Source: Aerococcus suis
GTDB taxonomy: Bacteria; Bacillota; Bacilli; Lactobacillales; Aerococcaceae
Assembly (NCBI RefSeq): GCF_900176325.1
Contig: NZ_FWXK01000007.1
Span: 1-64,000, forward strand
Reading direction: 5' to 3'
Length of the DNA: 64,000 nt
Shown here in pieces: positions 16,217-24,397 of this stretch. The position numbers and the translations under genes were made by a program. How positions within the stretch are numbered: position 1 is the first letter of the stretch; every line of letters starts with the position of its first letter. Under the pieces are notes generated by a model. It was not told the origin of the DNA. It worked only from the letters and a program-made list of their open reading frames with translations, and ran no database searches.

Positions 16217-17581
16217 ATGAGAAAATATTTTGGAACAGATGGTGTACGTGGACAAGCAAATAGCGAACTAACACCTGAGTTAGCGTTTAAACTCGGACGT
16301 TTCGGTGGTCATGTGCTTATGCAACATGCTCCTGAAGATGTGGAACATCCACGTGTCCTAGTCGCTCGCGATACACGAATTTCTGGACAATTATTAGAAC
16401 ATGCCTTAGTTTCAGGCCTTATGTCAGTTGGAGTAGAAGTTTTATTATTAGGAATTATTCCAACGCCTGCTGTCGCTTATTTAACACGAACAACAGGTGC
16501 CACAGCAGGTGTCATGATCTCTGCTAGTCATAACCCAGCGCCAGACAATGGGATTAAATTCTTTGGTAGCGATGGTTTTAAATTATCTGACGCCCAAGAA
16601 GAAGAAATCGAAGCTTATTTAGATAAAGAAACAGACGACCTTCCTCGTCCAAGTGCTGAAGGACTAGGTACTGTTATTGACTATCCTGAAGGTACCGCTA
16701 AATACATGGAATTCTTACGTTCAACTTTGTCTCAATATTTAGATGGTATTAACGTCACATTAGATGCAGCAAATGGGGCAACTGCTCCAATCGTAGCTCG
16801 TCTATTCGCCGACTTAGAAACAGATTTCGATACAATTGGTACAAGCTTTGATGGTTTAAATATTAACGATGGCATTGGTTCTACTCACCCAGAAGCATTA
16901 TCAGCTAAAGTGGTAGAAAATGGTGCGGATGTTGGTTTAGCCTTTGATGGTGATGGTGACCGTTGTATCGCTGTCGATGAAAAAGGAAATATCATTGATG
17001 GTGACCACATTATGTTCATTTGTGGTAAATACTTAAATGACCGTGGTAAATTAGATAACAAAACGATTGTCTCAACCGTGATGAGTAACTTAGGTTTCCA
17101 TAAAGCAATTGAAGAAAATGGTATGGAAGCTCCTCAAACTAAAGTTGGTGACCGTTATGTCGTTGAAGAAATGCGTAAAAATGGTCATATTTTAGGTGGC
17201 GAACAATCTGGTCATATTGTGTTTATGAAACATAATACAACGGGTGATGGTCTATTAACAGGTATCCAATTATTAAATGTCATGAAACAAACTGGACGGA
17301 CATTATCTGATCTAGCTAGCGAAATGACCTCTTACCCACAAGAACTTGTTAATGTCCGTGTCACTAAAGAAGGAAAACAAGCCGCTATGGACTCTGAATC
17401 CGTTCAAGCCGTGATGAAAGAAGTTGAAGAAGAAATGGCCGGTGATGGTCGTATTCTTGTTCGTCCAAGTGGTACAGAAAACTTACTTCGTGTCATGGTA
17501 GAAGCAACTACCGACGAAAAAGCTTTAGACTATGCGAACCGTATTGCTGATCAAGTTCGTGAAGAATATGGTGTAGAATAA
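16217..17581 (+). CDS. glmM: Phosphoglucosamine mutase
   Basis: A 454-residue cytoplasmic enzyme converting glucosamine-6-P to glucosamine-1-P for UDP-GlcNAc. It starts [15 protein letters not shown]. The active-site phosphoserine loop is [19 protein letters not shown] (about 96-114), the metal-binding loop is [13 protein letters not shown] (about 239-251), the sugar-specificity motif is GGEQSGHI, and the phosphate-binding loop is [12 protein letters not shown]. It closes the cdaA-cdaR-glmM operon. The ISL3-type element begins 14 bases after its stop, so the operon's natural terminator may have been displaced. Confidence 0.97.
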   Translation: MRKYFGTDGVRGQANSELTPELAFKLGRFGGHVLMQHAPEDVEHPRVLVARDTRISGQLLEHALVSGLMSVGVEVLLLGIIPTPAVAYLTRTTGATAGVMISASHNPAPDNGIKFFGSDGFKLSDAQEEEIEAYLDKETDDLPRPSAEGLGTVIDYPEGTAKYMEFLRSTLSQYLDGINVTLDAANGATAPIVARLFADLETDFDTIGTSFDGLNINDGIGSTHPEALSAKVVENGADVGLAFDGDGDRCIAVDEKGNIIDGDHIMFICGKYLNDRGKLDNKTIVSTVMSNLGFHKAIEENGMEAPQTKVGDRYVVEEMRKNGHILGGEQSGHIVFMKHNTTGDGLLTGIQLLNVMKQTGRTLSDLASEMTSYPQELVNVRVTKEGKQAAMDSESVQAVMKEVEEEMAGDGRILVRPSGTENLLRVMVEATTDEKALDYANRIADQVREEYGVE

Positions 17582-17595
17582 AAGAATCATTTCTT

Positions 17596-17623
17596 GGCTC
17601 TACAATATATAGGACTGATGACA
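17596..17623 (+). repeat. Left terminal inverted repeat of the ISL3-type element
   Basis: 28 bases starting GGCTCTACAATATATAGGAC, exactly matched by the reverse complement of 20179-20206. Confidence 0.9.
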
Positions 17624-17645
17624 CAACCCCTTAAGATGGCTATCA

Positions 17646-17699
17646 AAGTATTTCCCAACCAGTGAAAACTGTACATGTTACACTGGTTGGGAAATACTT
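17646..17699. promoter_or_regulatory. 19-bp perfect inverted repeat with 16-nt loop, overlapping a -35 box
   Basis: AAGTATTTCCCAACCAGTG at 17646-17664 is inverted exactly at 17681-17699. No T-run follows, so it is a poor intrinsic terminator. The right arm contains TTGGGA (17687-17692), which is 17 bases from TAAAAT (17710-17715), a plausible promoter for the leader ORF and ABC-F gene. The dyad may be an operator, an RNA structure entering from glmM, or a relic of another element. Confidence 0.55.
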
Positions 17700-17748
17700 C
17701 ATTAGGCCTTAAAATAATTGTACAAACTTTTAAGAATGGGGTGAGACC

Positions 17749-17844
17749 ATGGGACATATCAATAATAAGAAAAGTCGTTTCGAACAAATAGTTCGCTCCA
17801 AGTTTGGAGTTCAATCTCCTGAATTAGATGTTAAAGAGATTTAA
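17749..17844 (+). CDS. 31-codon leader ORF upstream of the ABC-F gene
   Basis: ATG 17749 to TAA 17842-17844, starting MGHINNKKSRFEQIV and rich in Lys, Arg and Ser. GGGGTGAG lies 4 bases upstream, a good ribosome site. It is followed at once by a hairpin (17845-17867) and then the ABC-F ribosome site. The arrangement resembles the leader peptides that control many antibiotic-resistance ABC-F and Erm genes by ribosome stalling. I do not recognise the peptide; expression is inferred. Confidence 0.5.
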   Translation: MGHINNKKSRFEQIVRSKFGVQSPELDVKEI

Positions 17845-17867
17845 GGGAGAAGATTCCTTTTTCTCCC
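17845..17867 (+). promoter_or_regulatory. Hairpin between leader ORF and ABC-F gene (possible attenuator)
   Basis: GGGAGAA pairs with TTCTCCC around a 9-nt loop containing CCTTT. It begins one base after the leader stop and ends 9 bases before the AGGAGG of the ABC-F gene. A ribosome on the leader would cover its 5' arm. It may act with the leader as a translational or transcriptional switch; this is inference. Confidence 0.45.
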
Positions 17868-17887
17868 GCTAATTTAGGAGGATAATC

Positions 17888-19492
17888 ATGGAATTTGTAA
17901 ATGTTTCGAAGCTCACAAAATCGATAACTACAAACCAGCTATTTGATAATGCTAGTTTTAGTATTCAGGATAACGATCGTATAGGTATTGTTGGAAGAAA
18001 CGGTACTGGGAAAACTACTTTACTTGAATTGATAGCTGGAATAACACCAGCAGATTCAGGCACAATTACTTGGAAAAATGATTTGTCTGTAGGGTTACTT
18101 CAACAAACCCCATCTTTCGACCCAAACAAATCTGTTTTATCTATATTAGAAAGTAGTTTTAGTGAGCTCAACTATATTCAGGATAAGATGCGCGAGCTTG
18201 AATTTAAAATGACTAGAGACCAACCGGCCATACAAAAGATAATACAAACTTATGGCGAAATACAAGAAGAATATATTCAAAAGGGTGGCTATGAAAAAGA
18301 ATATAAAATTGATGAAGTGACAACAGGTCTAAAAATAGAAACAATCATTGATAGTACTTGGCAAGACCTATCAGGGGGAGAGCGTGCTAGAGTTGTTTTC
18401 GCAAAGCTCTTGCTAGAAGAACCAGATTTATTACTATTAGATGAACCTACAAATCACCTAGACTTTGAATCATTAGACTGGTTGAGTAACTTTATTCATC
18501 AATATCACGGAGCTGTCCTTGTTGTCTCCCACGACCGTTACTTTTTGGATAAAATGGCAGACACAATATTTGAAATTGATAACCAGAATATATATATTTA
18601 TCCTGGAAATTACACCAATTATACTAAGGAACGTGAAAAGAGAGTTTTATCAGAGTTTCAAGCCTTCCAAAACCAACAACGAAAAATTGACCGTATGAAA
18701 GAACAAATTAAACAATTAAGAAAATGGGGGAACCAAAAAGGTAATCCCAAACACTTTCGTAAAGCAAAAAGTATTGAGAAGGCTCTAGCAAAAATAGAAT
18801 TGCAACACAAACCTCAAAGCGAAAATATAACTGACGCTCAACTAAATATGTCCAAAGAAAAAATAGCCAAAAAACTTGTTTCATTAGAAAATATATCTAA
18901 ATCATATGATAAATTACTTCTTTCTAACATTAATCTTATTGTCAAAAGAAACCAAAGGCTAGCTATTATAGGTAGTAATGGCGCAGGAAAATCAACATTA
19001 TTAAAAATCATTCTAGAAGAAGTGATGCCTGATGAAGGAAACGTAAAAAAATACGAAGACATGAATATCGGTTATCTACCTCAGTTCCCTTTTGAAGGTG
19101 TTGATAAATCTACTGTCCTAGATGTTTTTCGGTCTCCTTTTCAAATTAGTGAACAAGAAGCCCGTAATAAATTAGCAAAATTTTTATTTTTTGGAAATGA
19201 AGTTCATAGAACCATCGCATCACTAAGTGGTGGCGAAAAGATGCGTCTAAAATGGGCTCAGTTGCTTAACCAAAATTTAGACTTGTTAATTCTAGACGAG
19301 CCCACCAACCATTTAGATATTGAAGCTAAGGAGACAATCGAAGAAATTTTGACTGACTATTCAGGTAGTATAATAGCTGTATCCCATGACCGTTACTTTT
19401 TAGATAAGATTTGTAATTACACATGCTTATTGAAAAATAATACATTACTAATCTACCCTGGCACCTATAGTGACGTCATAAGTAAAGTTTAA
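17888..19492 (+). CDS. ABC-F family ATPase, probable antibiotic-resistance (ribosome protection) type
   Basis: A 534-residue protein with two ABC domains and no membrane segment. Domain 1: Walker A GRNGTGKTT (about 37-45), signature LSGGERARV, Walker B LLLLDEPTNHLD. Domain 2: Walker A GSNGAGKST, signature LSGGEKMRL, Walker B LLILDEPTNHLD. Between them lies a basic linker (about 250-320) with RKIDRMKEQIKQLRKWGNQK, the segment that reaches into the ribosome in resistance ABC-Fs. Such proteins displace drugs such as lincosamides, pleuromutilins or streptogramin A. Carriage on a mobile element behind a leader ORF supports a resistance role rather than a housekeeping EttA-like one, but the subfamily and drug spectrum are not resolved. 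Confidence 0.85.
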   Translation: MEFVNVSKLTKSITTNQLFDNASFSIQDNDRIGIVGRNGTGKTTLLELIAGITPADSGTITWKNDLSVGLLQQTPSFDPNKSVLSILESSFSELNYIQDKMRELEFKMTRDQPAIQKIIQTYGEIQEEYIQKGGYEKEYKIDEVTTGLKIETIIDSTWQDLSGGERARVVFAKLLLEEPDLLLLDEPTNHLDFESLDWLSNFIHQYHGAVLVVSHDRYFLDKMADTIFEIDNQNIYIYPGNYTNYTKEREKRVLSEFQAFQNQQRKIDRMKEQIKQLRKWGNQKGNPKHFRKAKSIEKALAKIELQHKPQSENITDAQLNMSKEKIAKKLVSLENISKSYDKLLLSNINLIVKRNQRLAIIGSNGAGKSTLLKIILEEVMPDEGNVKKYEDMNIGYLPQFPFEGVDKSTVLDVFRSPFQISEQEARNKLAKFLFFGNEVHRTIASLSGGEKMRLKWAQLLNQNLDLLILDEPTNHLDIEAKETIEEILTDYSGSIIAVSHDRYFLDKICNYTCLLKNNTLLIYPGTYSDVISKV

Positions 19493-19567
19493 TTAGATAA
19501 GATGTCTCAATTAGTACTCTGCATTATACGGAACTGACCAATGAGTTTAGAAAGGAAGAAGTAGCGT

Positions 19568-19724
19568 TTAAGCTGCTTCTTCTTTTATCATCCCTTGATT
19601 ATTATGAATAAATAATTTAGTGGTTAGAAGTATACGACTGACATAGTTTGAGTGATTTCTATAACCATATGAAATTCGTTTGAGTACTTTCAATTTATTC
19701 TTTAGTTCTTCAATTGGACCGTTT
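19568..19724 (-). pseudogene. ISL3-family transposase, C-terminal fragment
   Basis: On the minus strand the frame from about 19724 reads NGPIEELKNKLKVLKRISYG, then about 30 residues to a TAA at 19568-19570. NGPIE-x-x-N-x-x-K-x-x-K-R-x-x-YGYRN is the conserved C-terminal block of ISL3 transposases. It joins the N-terminal fragment out of frame, so the central catalytic part (about 260 residues, including most of the DDE region) has been deleted. Confidence 0.82.
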
Positions 19725-20051
19725 AACGATTAGATTCTTTAAACGTTTAGAAATGAAACAATTCTCGCCTACAATAGGTGTTTGGGTAGTGAGATAAGAC
19801 TGGCATTCCTTGCAGTAAAATCGCTGCTTCTGAATCTTCAGATACGTAGGCATCGCAGAAATTTGAGGTAGCGTGATAGTGGATATTTTCGTTCCGTTCT
19901 TCACGATATTATAATCTGGTTTCACTGAATCGCAGGTTGGGCAATGACTAGGTTCATAGACTAACTTCCCGTAATAAAAAAGAGCGTTTTGTCCGCGAAA
20001 TTTACATTTCTCAAATTTAGATTCACTAAATTCAATGTTTTGGTCTTTCAT
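19710..20051 (-). pseudogene. ISL3-family transposase, N-terminal fragment
   Basis: 113 codons from ATG 20051. The visible zinc-finger arrangement CPTC...YCKEC and the motif KQRFYCKECQSYLTTQTPIV are typical of the ISL3 transposase N-terminus. After about residue 110 (RLKNLIVKR) the frame runs across the deletion junction and stops two codons later. The product lacks the catalytic domain. Upstream, AGAGGTCC and GGACCTCT (near 20082-20142) form the long hairpin common before ISL3 transposases. Confidence 0.85.
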
Positions 20052-20178
20052 TGTAAGGTAAAATTGATAATATTACTCATATGAGAGGTCCTTTCCTTTG
20101 CTTCATTTGGTTGTGGTTAACTTAATGATAAAGGAGGACCTCTTTTTCGTGCAATAAAAATAGGACTAATGACTATTT

Positions 20179-20206
20179 TGTCATCAGTCCTATATATTGT
20201 AGAGCC
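20179..20206 (-). repeat. Right terminal inverted repeat of the ISL3-type element
   Basis: Exact 28-base inverse of the left end. Just inside it, ATAGGACTAATGAC (about 20160-20173) faces the terminal GTCATCAGTCCTAT, so the tip can also fold on itself. Confidence 0.9.
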
Positions 20207-20221
20207 CGTTACTTAAACGTT

Positions 20222-20256
20222 AAAAAACGCTTCTAATTTTTCAGAAGCGTTTTTTA
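20222..20256. terminator. Bidirectional terminator at the right flank of the ISL3 element
   Basis: AAAAAACGCTTCT pairs with AGAAGCGTTTTTT around AATTTTTC. It lies 4 bases from the stop of the minus-strand DUF2185 gene and faces glmM, so it may originally have served both. Confidence 0.85.
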
Positions 20257-20260
20257 ATCA

Positions 20261-21217
20261 TTATGACTCGCGATAGTGGTTAAGCAATTGACTAAACTGA
20301 TCAGCAATCAGTTGGTTGTCATGTTGCCAATACCATTCATACATGGCTTTCCCATAGCGAATAATTTGTAATTCTGCCAAATATTCCGGATTATCACGAC
20401 GTTGCTCATATGTCGCAATGAACTGTTTGATTTGTTCTTGGGCAATATGAAACTTATCATAAAAAATATTAACAATCAGATTCCGTCGTGTTGCCCATTC
20501 TAATGGGACTTCTGCATTACGATTAGCAAGATATCCTAACAATAATCCAGTCATAACATATTGATCATTAGTTGTCGGTAAAGTTTTCAACGCCTTTTGC
20601 CAAATTTCAACTAAATCAGAAACTTCTTTTTTAGCATCTGCCAACAACTTCAAATCTGCCACCGATAAATGAGAAGTGGTCTGATCAATAGCTGACGCGT
20701 TAGTTGAAAATGCCGCTTGCGATTGTTTAACCATCGCATCTCGTTCCTCAGCGCGTGCAATTAATTCCTCATTAGTTGGTAAATTGGCTACCAATTGTGT
20801 TCGTTGACTGTCAGAAACCACTTGTGGGCGTTGATAATTCGGAAAATGCTGTTGAAATTTTGGCGAAGTGGTCGGTAAGTCATTAAATCGATGTGCTAAT
20901 TCGACCCGTTCCAACGTATCATTATAGACAAAATGCTTGTCTCCAGCGTAATCATAAAATTGAAAATCAGCACCTACAGGGTACCAATAAATGCCTGTTA
21001 CTAAAGGCTCGATATTAAAGATTTCTTCAATTGCCACCATCACAAAACTTTCTTCAGGATTAATGGTTGCTTGAGTATCTTTATCTGATAAGAAACGCCA
21101 ACCACTATCACTTGGAATTAAGGGTTTTTCTCGCCATGCCCAGAGGATATGGCCATCTTCCTCTAGCAATTTACGAGACGTTAAACAATTTCCTGCTTTA
21201 GGTATCGTCTTTTCCAT
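20261..21217 (-). CDS. DUF2185-domain protein with long unique C-terminal region
   Basis: 318 residues. The N-terminal 85 or so look like DUF2185 (immunity-protein Imm33-like): GNCLTSRKLLEEDGHILWAWRE, then DSGWRFLSDKDT and MVAIEEIFNIEPL. The next segment, YWYPVGADFQFYDYAGDKHF, is a short beta region. The C-terminal half is helical and charged, with WYWQHDNQLIADQFSQLL at the end; I do not recognise it. The ATG at 21217 follows GGAGG; the preceding TTG is a weaker choice. It stands alone beside the ISL3 element. Function unknown; DUF2185 proteins are sometimes linked to toxin immunity, but no toxin gene is nearby. Confidence 0.7.
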   Translation of the reverse strand: MEKTIPKAGNCLTSRKLLEEDGHILWAWREKPLIPSDSGWRFLSDKDTQATINPEESFVMVAIEEIFNIEPLVTGIYWYPVGADFQFYDYAGDKHFVYNDTLERVELAHRFNDLPTTSPKFQQHFPNYQRPQVVSDSQRTQLVANLPTNEELIARAEERDAMVKQSQAAFSTNASAIDQTTSHLSVADLKLLADAKKEVSDLVEIWQKALKTLPTTNDQYVMTGLLLGYLANRNAEVPLEWATRRNLIVNIFYDKFHIAQEQIKQFIATYEQRRDNPEYLAELQIIRYGKAMYEWYWQHDNQLIADQFSQLLNHYRES

Positions 21218-21312
21218 CAATGGGCCTCCATTTGAAGCATATCAATTCATTACATGCTTTCTTTTTATCCTTTATTAACCATCATATCATAAGTTATTTC
21301 ACTAAAAAATAT

Positions 21313-21813
21313 TTATCGTGACTTGTTTTTCGTATATTTTCGTAACGGAATCATTCGATTTTTACGAATAAATTTAGGTCGTTGTTGGTTATATTTAATA
21401 TTTACAGCTGAATCAATCGTATATACTGCCAAAGCAATTGCTAAAGCAGTAAACATGGTTGTCCCAAGCTCTTGGAATCCAGAAGTGGTTTCGCCCTGAA
21501 TAAAAGCTAAAGCTGTACGGTACATACCACCACCAGGAACTAACGTGAAGAATCCTGGTAAAAAGAATAAAGTGACCGGTTTATGATACCGTCTTGCCAT
21601 TTTATGTGACAACCAAGCAATGACTAAACTTGCTAAATATGTCGCTACAATGATATTAATTCCTAATCCATTTAGTAAAATCAAGTAAACAAACCATCCG
21701 CCAACAACAACAATTGGCACCTTAAACATTAAATTCTTAGGCGCTTCTAGAAAGATAGCACATACAATCGAAACTAAATAGGCACCAATTAATTGAAAAA
21801 TAAATGCCATCAT
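21313..21813 (-). CDS. Threonine/serine exporter family, small subunit (DUF3815/ThrE_2-like)
   Basis: A 166-residue membrane protein with four or five hydrophobic segments. It carries the family block FFLPGFFTLVPGGGMYRTALAFIQGE (about 95-120), the PGG loop typical of ThrE C-terminal halves. It ends in a strongly basic tail (KFIRKNRMIPLRKYTKNKSR). Its start overlaps the stop of the larger partner by 4 bases, so the two are translationally coupled. In other bacteria this pair is fused as ThrE, an exporter of threonine and serine; the substrate here is inferred. Confidence 0.82.
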   Translation of the reverse strand: MMAFIFQLIGAYLVSIVCAIFLEAPKNLMFKVPIVVVGGWFVYLILLNGLGINIIVATYLASLVIAWLSHKMARRYHKPVTLFFLPGFFTLVPGGGMYRTALAFIQGETTSGFQELGTTMFTALAIALAVYTIDSAVNIKYNQQRPKFIRKNRMIPLRKYTKNKSR

Positions 21814-22586
21814 AATATCGTCCCCCGCAGTAATGATAAGGCGATGGCAGCACCTAGAGCAATCATTAATGCATCGAGAAATGCTTCCATCGCTCTGGCA
21901 CCACCAGCAATATAATCTTCCCTAAAAATATCCCGAAGTGAATTCGTAATCGCTGTTCCTGGAACCATCGGCATTAACGTCGATACCGTCACAATATCTG
22001 TACTAATCGAATGTATTACAAATAAATGAAGTAAAAAAGAAACTAATGTGACAACAAATGCTTGAAAAACATTAGAAATACCTGAATTAATATAATACCG
22101 ATCAGTTAAACGTATCAACAGAGCGAGTATAATGCCGTTGATAGTTGCCGCAATTAAATCAACCAAACTTCCTCCAAACAACACACTGAAAGAAGCCGCT
22201 AAACCTACAATCGCAAAACTTTGTTCCAAACGATTATATTGCGGTTTTTGCTGCTTAATCTCTAATAATTGTTGGTAAGCTTGGTCAATATTGATTTTAT
22301 TACTCGTTAACTGACGAGATACTTCATTCACTAAAGCAATCTTATTTAAATTAGTAGATTTTGAATTAATTCGTTTTATCCCTGTAAAACTACCATCTAT
22401 AAAACTAGGATCGTCTAGCGTCGCATAAAGGGATGTTGAAAACGAAACAGCAACGGCATAAGCCGCATTAGAAGACGTTAGAATACGGTTCATCGTATCC
22501 TCCACCCGATAAGACTCCGCATTACTCTCCGTCATAATTTGCCCAGCCAATAGCGCCGTCTCTAACATTTTTTTATGTTGGTTCAA
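21810..22586 (-). CDS. Threonine/serine exporter family, large subunit (DUF1212/ThrE-like)
   Basis: About 258 residues. The N-terminal soluble part has LLAGQIMTESNAESYRVEDTMNRI, the conserved DUF1212 opening, followed by five hydrophobic segments and the loop LMPMVPGTAITNSLRDIFREDY. I chose TTG 22586, which has GGAGAGAGGTG upstream; an ATG at 22568 is an alternative. The open frame extends to 22682 but that part has no family match. It pairs with the overlapping small subunit to form the split version of ThrE. Confidence 0.82.
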   Translation of the reverse strand: MNQHKKMLETALLAGQIMTESNAESYRVEDTMNRILTSSNAAYAVAVSFSTSLYATLDDPSFIDGSFTGIKRINSKSTNLNKIALVNEVSRQLTSNKINIDQAYQQLLEIKQQKPQYNRLEQSFAIVGLAASFSVLFGGSLVDLIAATINGIILALLIRLTDRYYINSGISNVFQAFVVTLVSFLLHLFVIHSISTDIVTVSTLMPMVPGTAITNSLRDIFREDYIAGGARAMEAFLDALMIALGAAIALSLLRGTIL

Positions 22587-22685
22587 CTCACCACACCTCT
22601 CTCCTATACTAGAATAGTTTAACATAATACAAAAAAGGGTGAGAACATTTGCGATTAGCTCCTTGATTTTGGAAGAAACCACCCA

Positions 22686-22717
22686 ACAAAAAGACCGAAG
22701 CCTTTTTGCTTCGGTCT
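22686..22717 (-). terminator. Terminator upstream of the ThrE pair
   Basis: On the minus strand GACCGAAGCAAAAAGGCTTCGGTC is followed by TTTTTG. It closes the transcript of the small ORF at 22721-22804 and insulates the exporter genes. Confidence 0.85.
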
Positions 22718-22720
22718 CCT

Positions 22721-22804
22721 CTATATTTTTACCTTAAACAAAGTGCATCGTTTGTAAGATGAATAAACCAATTCCACTCTAGGTAAATAGATTGGACTGC
22801 TCAT
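22721..22804 (-). CDS. 27-residue small ORF with very strong ribosome site, possibly a decayed holin-like toxin
   Basis: ATG 22804 to TAG 22721, starting MSSPIYLPRVELVY. AAGGGAGGGGG ends 4 bases before the ATG, an unusually strong site, and a terminator follows 4 bases after the stop. The strong G-rich site, tiny size and immediate terminator resemble the small putative holin-like toxin genes of Lactobacillales (PF16935). The peptide lacks their hydrophobic helix in this frame; another frame gives a more hydrophobic run (WFIHL). A frameshifted remnant is possible. Low certainty. Confidence 0.35.
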   Translation of the reverse strand: MSSPIYLPRVELVYSSYKRCTLFKVKI

Positions 22805-22904
22805 TGAACCCCCTCCCTTAGTAACCGTTTTCTTCATGATAGCAGTTTCAAAAGTAAATGCAAGAATTTTTTATATTGAGCAAGTACTTTCAATAATAAC
22901 AAAA

Positions 22905-22933
22905 ATAAAAGCCTGAAACCATCTGTTTCAGAC
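22905..22933 (-). terminator. Terminator after the formiminoglutamase gene
   Basis: On the minus strand GTCTGAAAC-AGAT-GGTTTCAGGC is followed by TTTTATTTTT, 16 bases beyond the stop codon. Confidence 0.85.
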
Positions 22934-22948
22934 TTAGTAAGTATTTTA

Positions 22949-23941
22949 TTACCGATAATTTTTAGCAATAATTTGCGTTAAATAGAAAATATAGGTAGCT
23001 GCAAGATTGGACGTGTGATTATCAATATCGTGTGATGGAGAAGTTTCCACTAAATCAAATCCAACAACTTTGCCAGTAGCTGCGATATGTTCAATAATCG
23101 CTAACGTCATTTGCGGATCATTTCCTAATGATTGAATTGCACTCACACCAGGTGCAAATGCTGAGTTAAATGAATCCATATCAATCGTTAAATAAATTTT
23201 TTCCATATCAGCAATTTGGTTATCAACCCAATCACGAACTGTTTGATAATCGGCTTTAAATAAGTCTTGTGACGTTAGGAAATCAATATTATCGGTTTTC
23301 GCCACAAAATTAAAGAGGTTAAGATTATTACTATGTTCTTGAATCCCTAAAACAATATATTTAAAGTAATCATCTAATTTTTTGTTCAAATCGTGCATTT
23401 GTCTAAAACCAGTTCCTGAATTTGGACCTGATTTATCATAAGGACGTAGATCAAAATGGACATCAAAGTTAACGACACCTAAGTCCGGTTTAGAAGCTTC
23501 CAAACCTTTTTTTAAGCCTTGATAATGCCCAAAAGCTGTTTCATGTCCGCCACCAATAACAATTGGGAATAAATTAAGTGACATGACGCGTTCTACGGCT
23601 GCACTTAAACTATCTTGTAAATCTTCCATTGTACGATTAGGGCCATCAATATCTCCACAGTCATAAACGAGGACATCGCGACCTAAGTGCCATGGTAATT
23701 TTGCTAATTGGTAACGAATTTCTCTTGGCCCTTCAACAGCACCAGGACGACCATTATTAATATAGACACCTTTATCTGATTTAAAACCAATTAAGGCAAA
23801 ATGCATGTCGTCAAATGGTTCCAATGACTCGTCATTTAAATCGAGTAATTGAATTCTATTTCCCCATTTAGCGGTATACAATTGATCATCTGGAGCTTGT
23901 AAATAGCTATATGGCCGTGCTTTACGGTAATCTCGTAACAT
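22949..23941 (-). CDS. hutG: Formimidoylglutamase / ureohydrolase family protein
   Basis: About 330 residues of the arginase/agmatinase/formiminoglutamase fold. The manganese-binding motifs are all present: [20 protein letters not shown] (DVHFD) and [17 protein letters not shown] (DMDSF). The length and the opening [21 protein letters not shown] fit formiminoglutamase, which releases formamide and glutamate in histidine breakdown. No other hut gene is nearby, so another guanidino or formimino substrate is possible. ATG 23941 has AAAGGAG 9 bases upstream; a longer frame to 23965 contains the ribosome site. The repeat array lies just upstream. Confidence 0.85.
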   Translation of the reverse strand: MLRDYRKARPYSYLQAPDDQLYTAKWGNRIQLLDLNDESLEPFDDMHFALIGFKSDKGVYINNGRPGAVEGPREIRYQLAKLPWHLGRDVLVYDCGDIDGPNRTMEDLQDSLSAAVERVMSLNLFPIVIGGGHETAFGHYQGLKKGLEASKPDLGVVNFDVHFDLRPYDKSGPNSGTGFRQMHDLNKKLDDYFKYIVLGIQEHSNNLNLFNFVAKTDNIDFLTSQDLFKADYQTVRDWVDNQIADMEKIYLTIDMDSFNSAFAPGVSAIQSLGNDPQMTLAIIEHIAATGKVVGFDLVETSPSHDIDNHTSNLAATYIFYLTQIIAKNYR

Positions 23942-24020
23942 TTTGTCCGCTCCTTTGTTAAACATGATTCTACTTGCATTATAATCCTATTGATATATAA
24001 AGCAAGGTGAATGAATTATA

Positions 24021-24397
24021 GCGCGTTTCTTCACACCCTGTTTAGTCGGGTTCGTATCTCCAGACTTGACGTTCTTTCGCATTTATCCTCTGTTTGTTTT
24101 ACAAACTCCGGTTAAATGTCTCCAAGAAGTCAAGTCTAAACGGCGCTACTCACACCCTGTTTAGTCGGGTTCGATAAAGCAGCCATGGCATGCGTTTCCC
24201 AAAAGCCTCCAATTTCTTAGCAGAAATCTTCGGTTTTGGTCCAACGTTCCATGGCTAACCGCTTTTTCTCACACCCTTTGTAGTCGAGCTCTAAAGCACA
24301 ACCACGACTGCGTTTCCCTAAAGAGCTCCTTCTCTCTTACAGAGAGAAGGAGCTTTTAGGTCCAACGACCGTGGTTAACCGTGCTTTATCGCATCCT
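24021..24397 (-). repeat. Tandem structured palindromic array, locus 2 (units UA-UC plus truncated UD)
   Basis: Same family as 1150-1578, on the opposite strand. Reading the minus strand: UA 24397-24277, UB 24276-24158, UC 24157-24039, UD 24038-24021 (cut after about 18 bases). UA opens AGGATGCGA, where the AGG overlaps the TAG stop of mnmG; the others open GGGTGTGA. Lower stems: TAAAGCAC/GTGCTTTA, GAAAAAGC/GCTTTATC, GTAGCGCC/GGAGATAC. Bulges: GGTT, GGTT, GTTT. Upper stems: AACCACG/CGTGGTT, AGCCATGG/CCATGGCT, AGACTTGAC/GTCAAGTCT. Every unit has the GGA/GA internal loop. UC is nearly identical to U3 of locus 1; UB shares its upper stem with truncated U4. Confidence 0.85.

Larger units (their letters stand above)
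17596..20206. mobile_element. ISL3-type element carrying an ABC-F gene and a deleted transposase
   Basis: Perfect 28-bp inverted repeats lie at 17596-17623 and 20179-20206, beginning GGCTCTACAATATATAGGAC; the GGCTCT start is usual for ISL3. Inside are a leader ORF, an ABC-F gene and, at the right end on the minus strand, two pieces of an ISL3 transposase with its middle missing. The 8-bp flanks CATTTCTT and CGTTACTT agree at 6 of 8 positions, so a clean target duplication is not proven. The unit looks non-autonomous: it would need transposase from elsewhere. It sits between glmM and the terminator of the convergent DUF2185 gene. Confidence 0.85.

Noticed and set aside
17587..17814. 75-residue minus-strand frame over the ISL3 left end
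   Set aside because: It crosses the inverted repeat and the 19-bp dyad, antisense to the leader ORF, with no ribosome site or recognisable domain.
17588..20214. Perfect 8-bp target duplication of the ISL3-type element
   Set aside because: The flanks CATTTCTT and CGTTACTT match at only 6 of 8 positions, so the duplication cannot be claimed.
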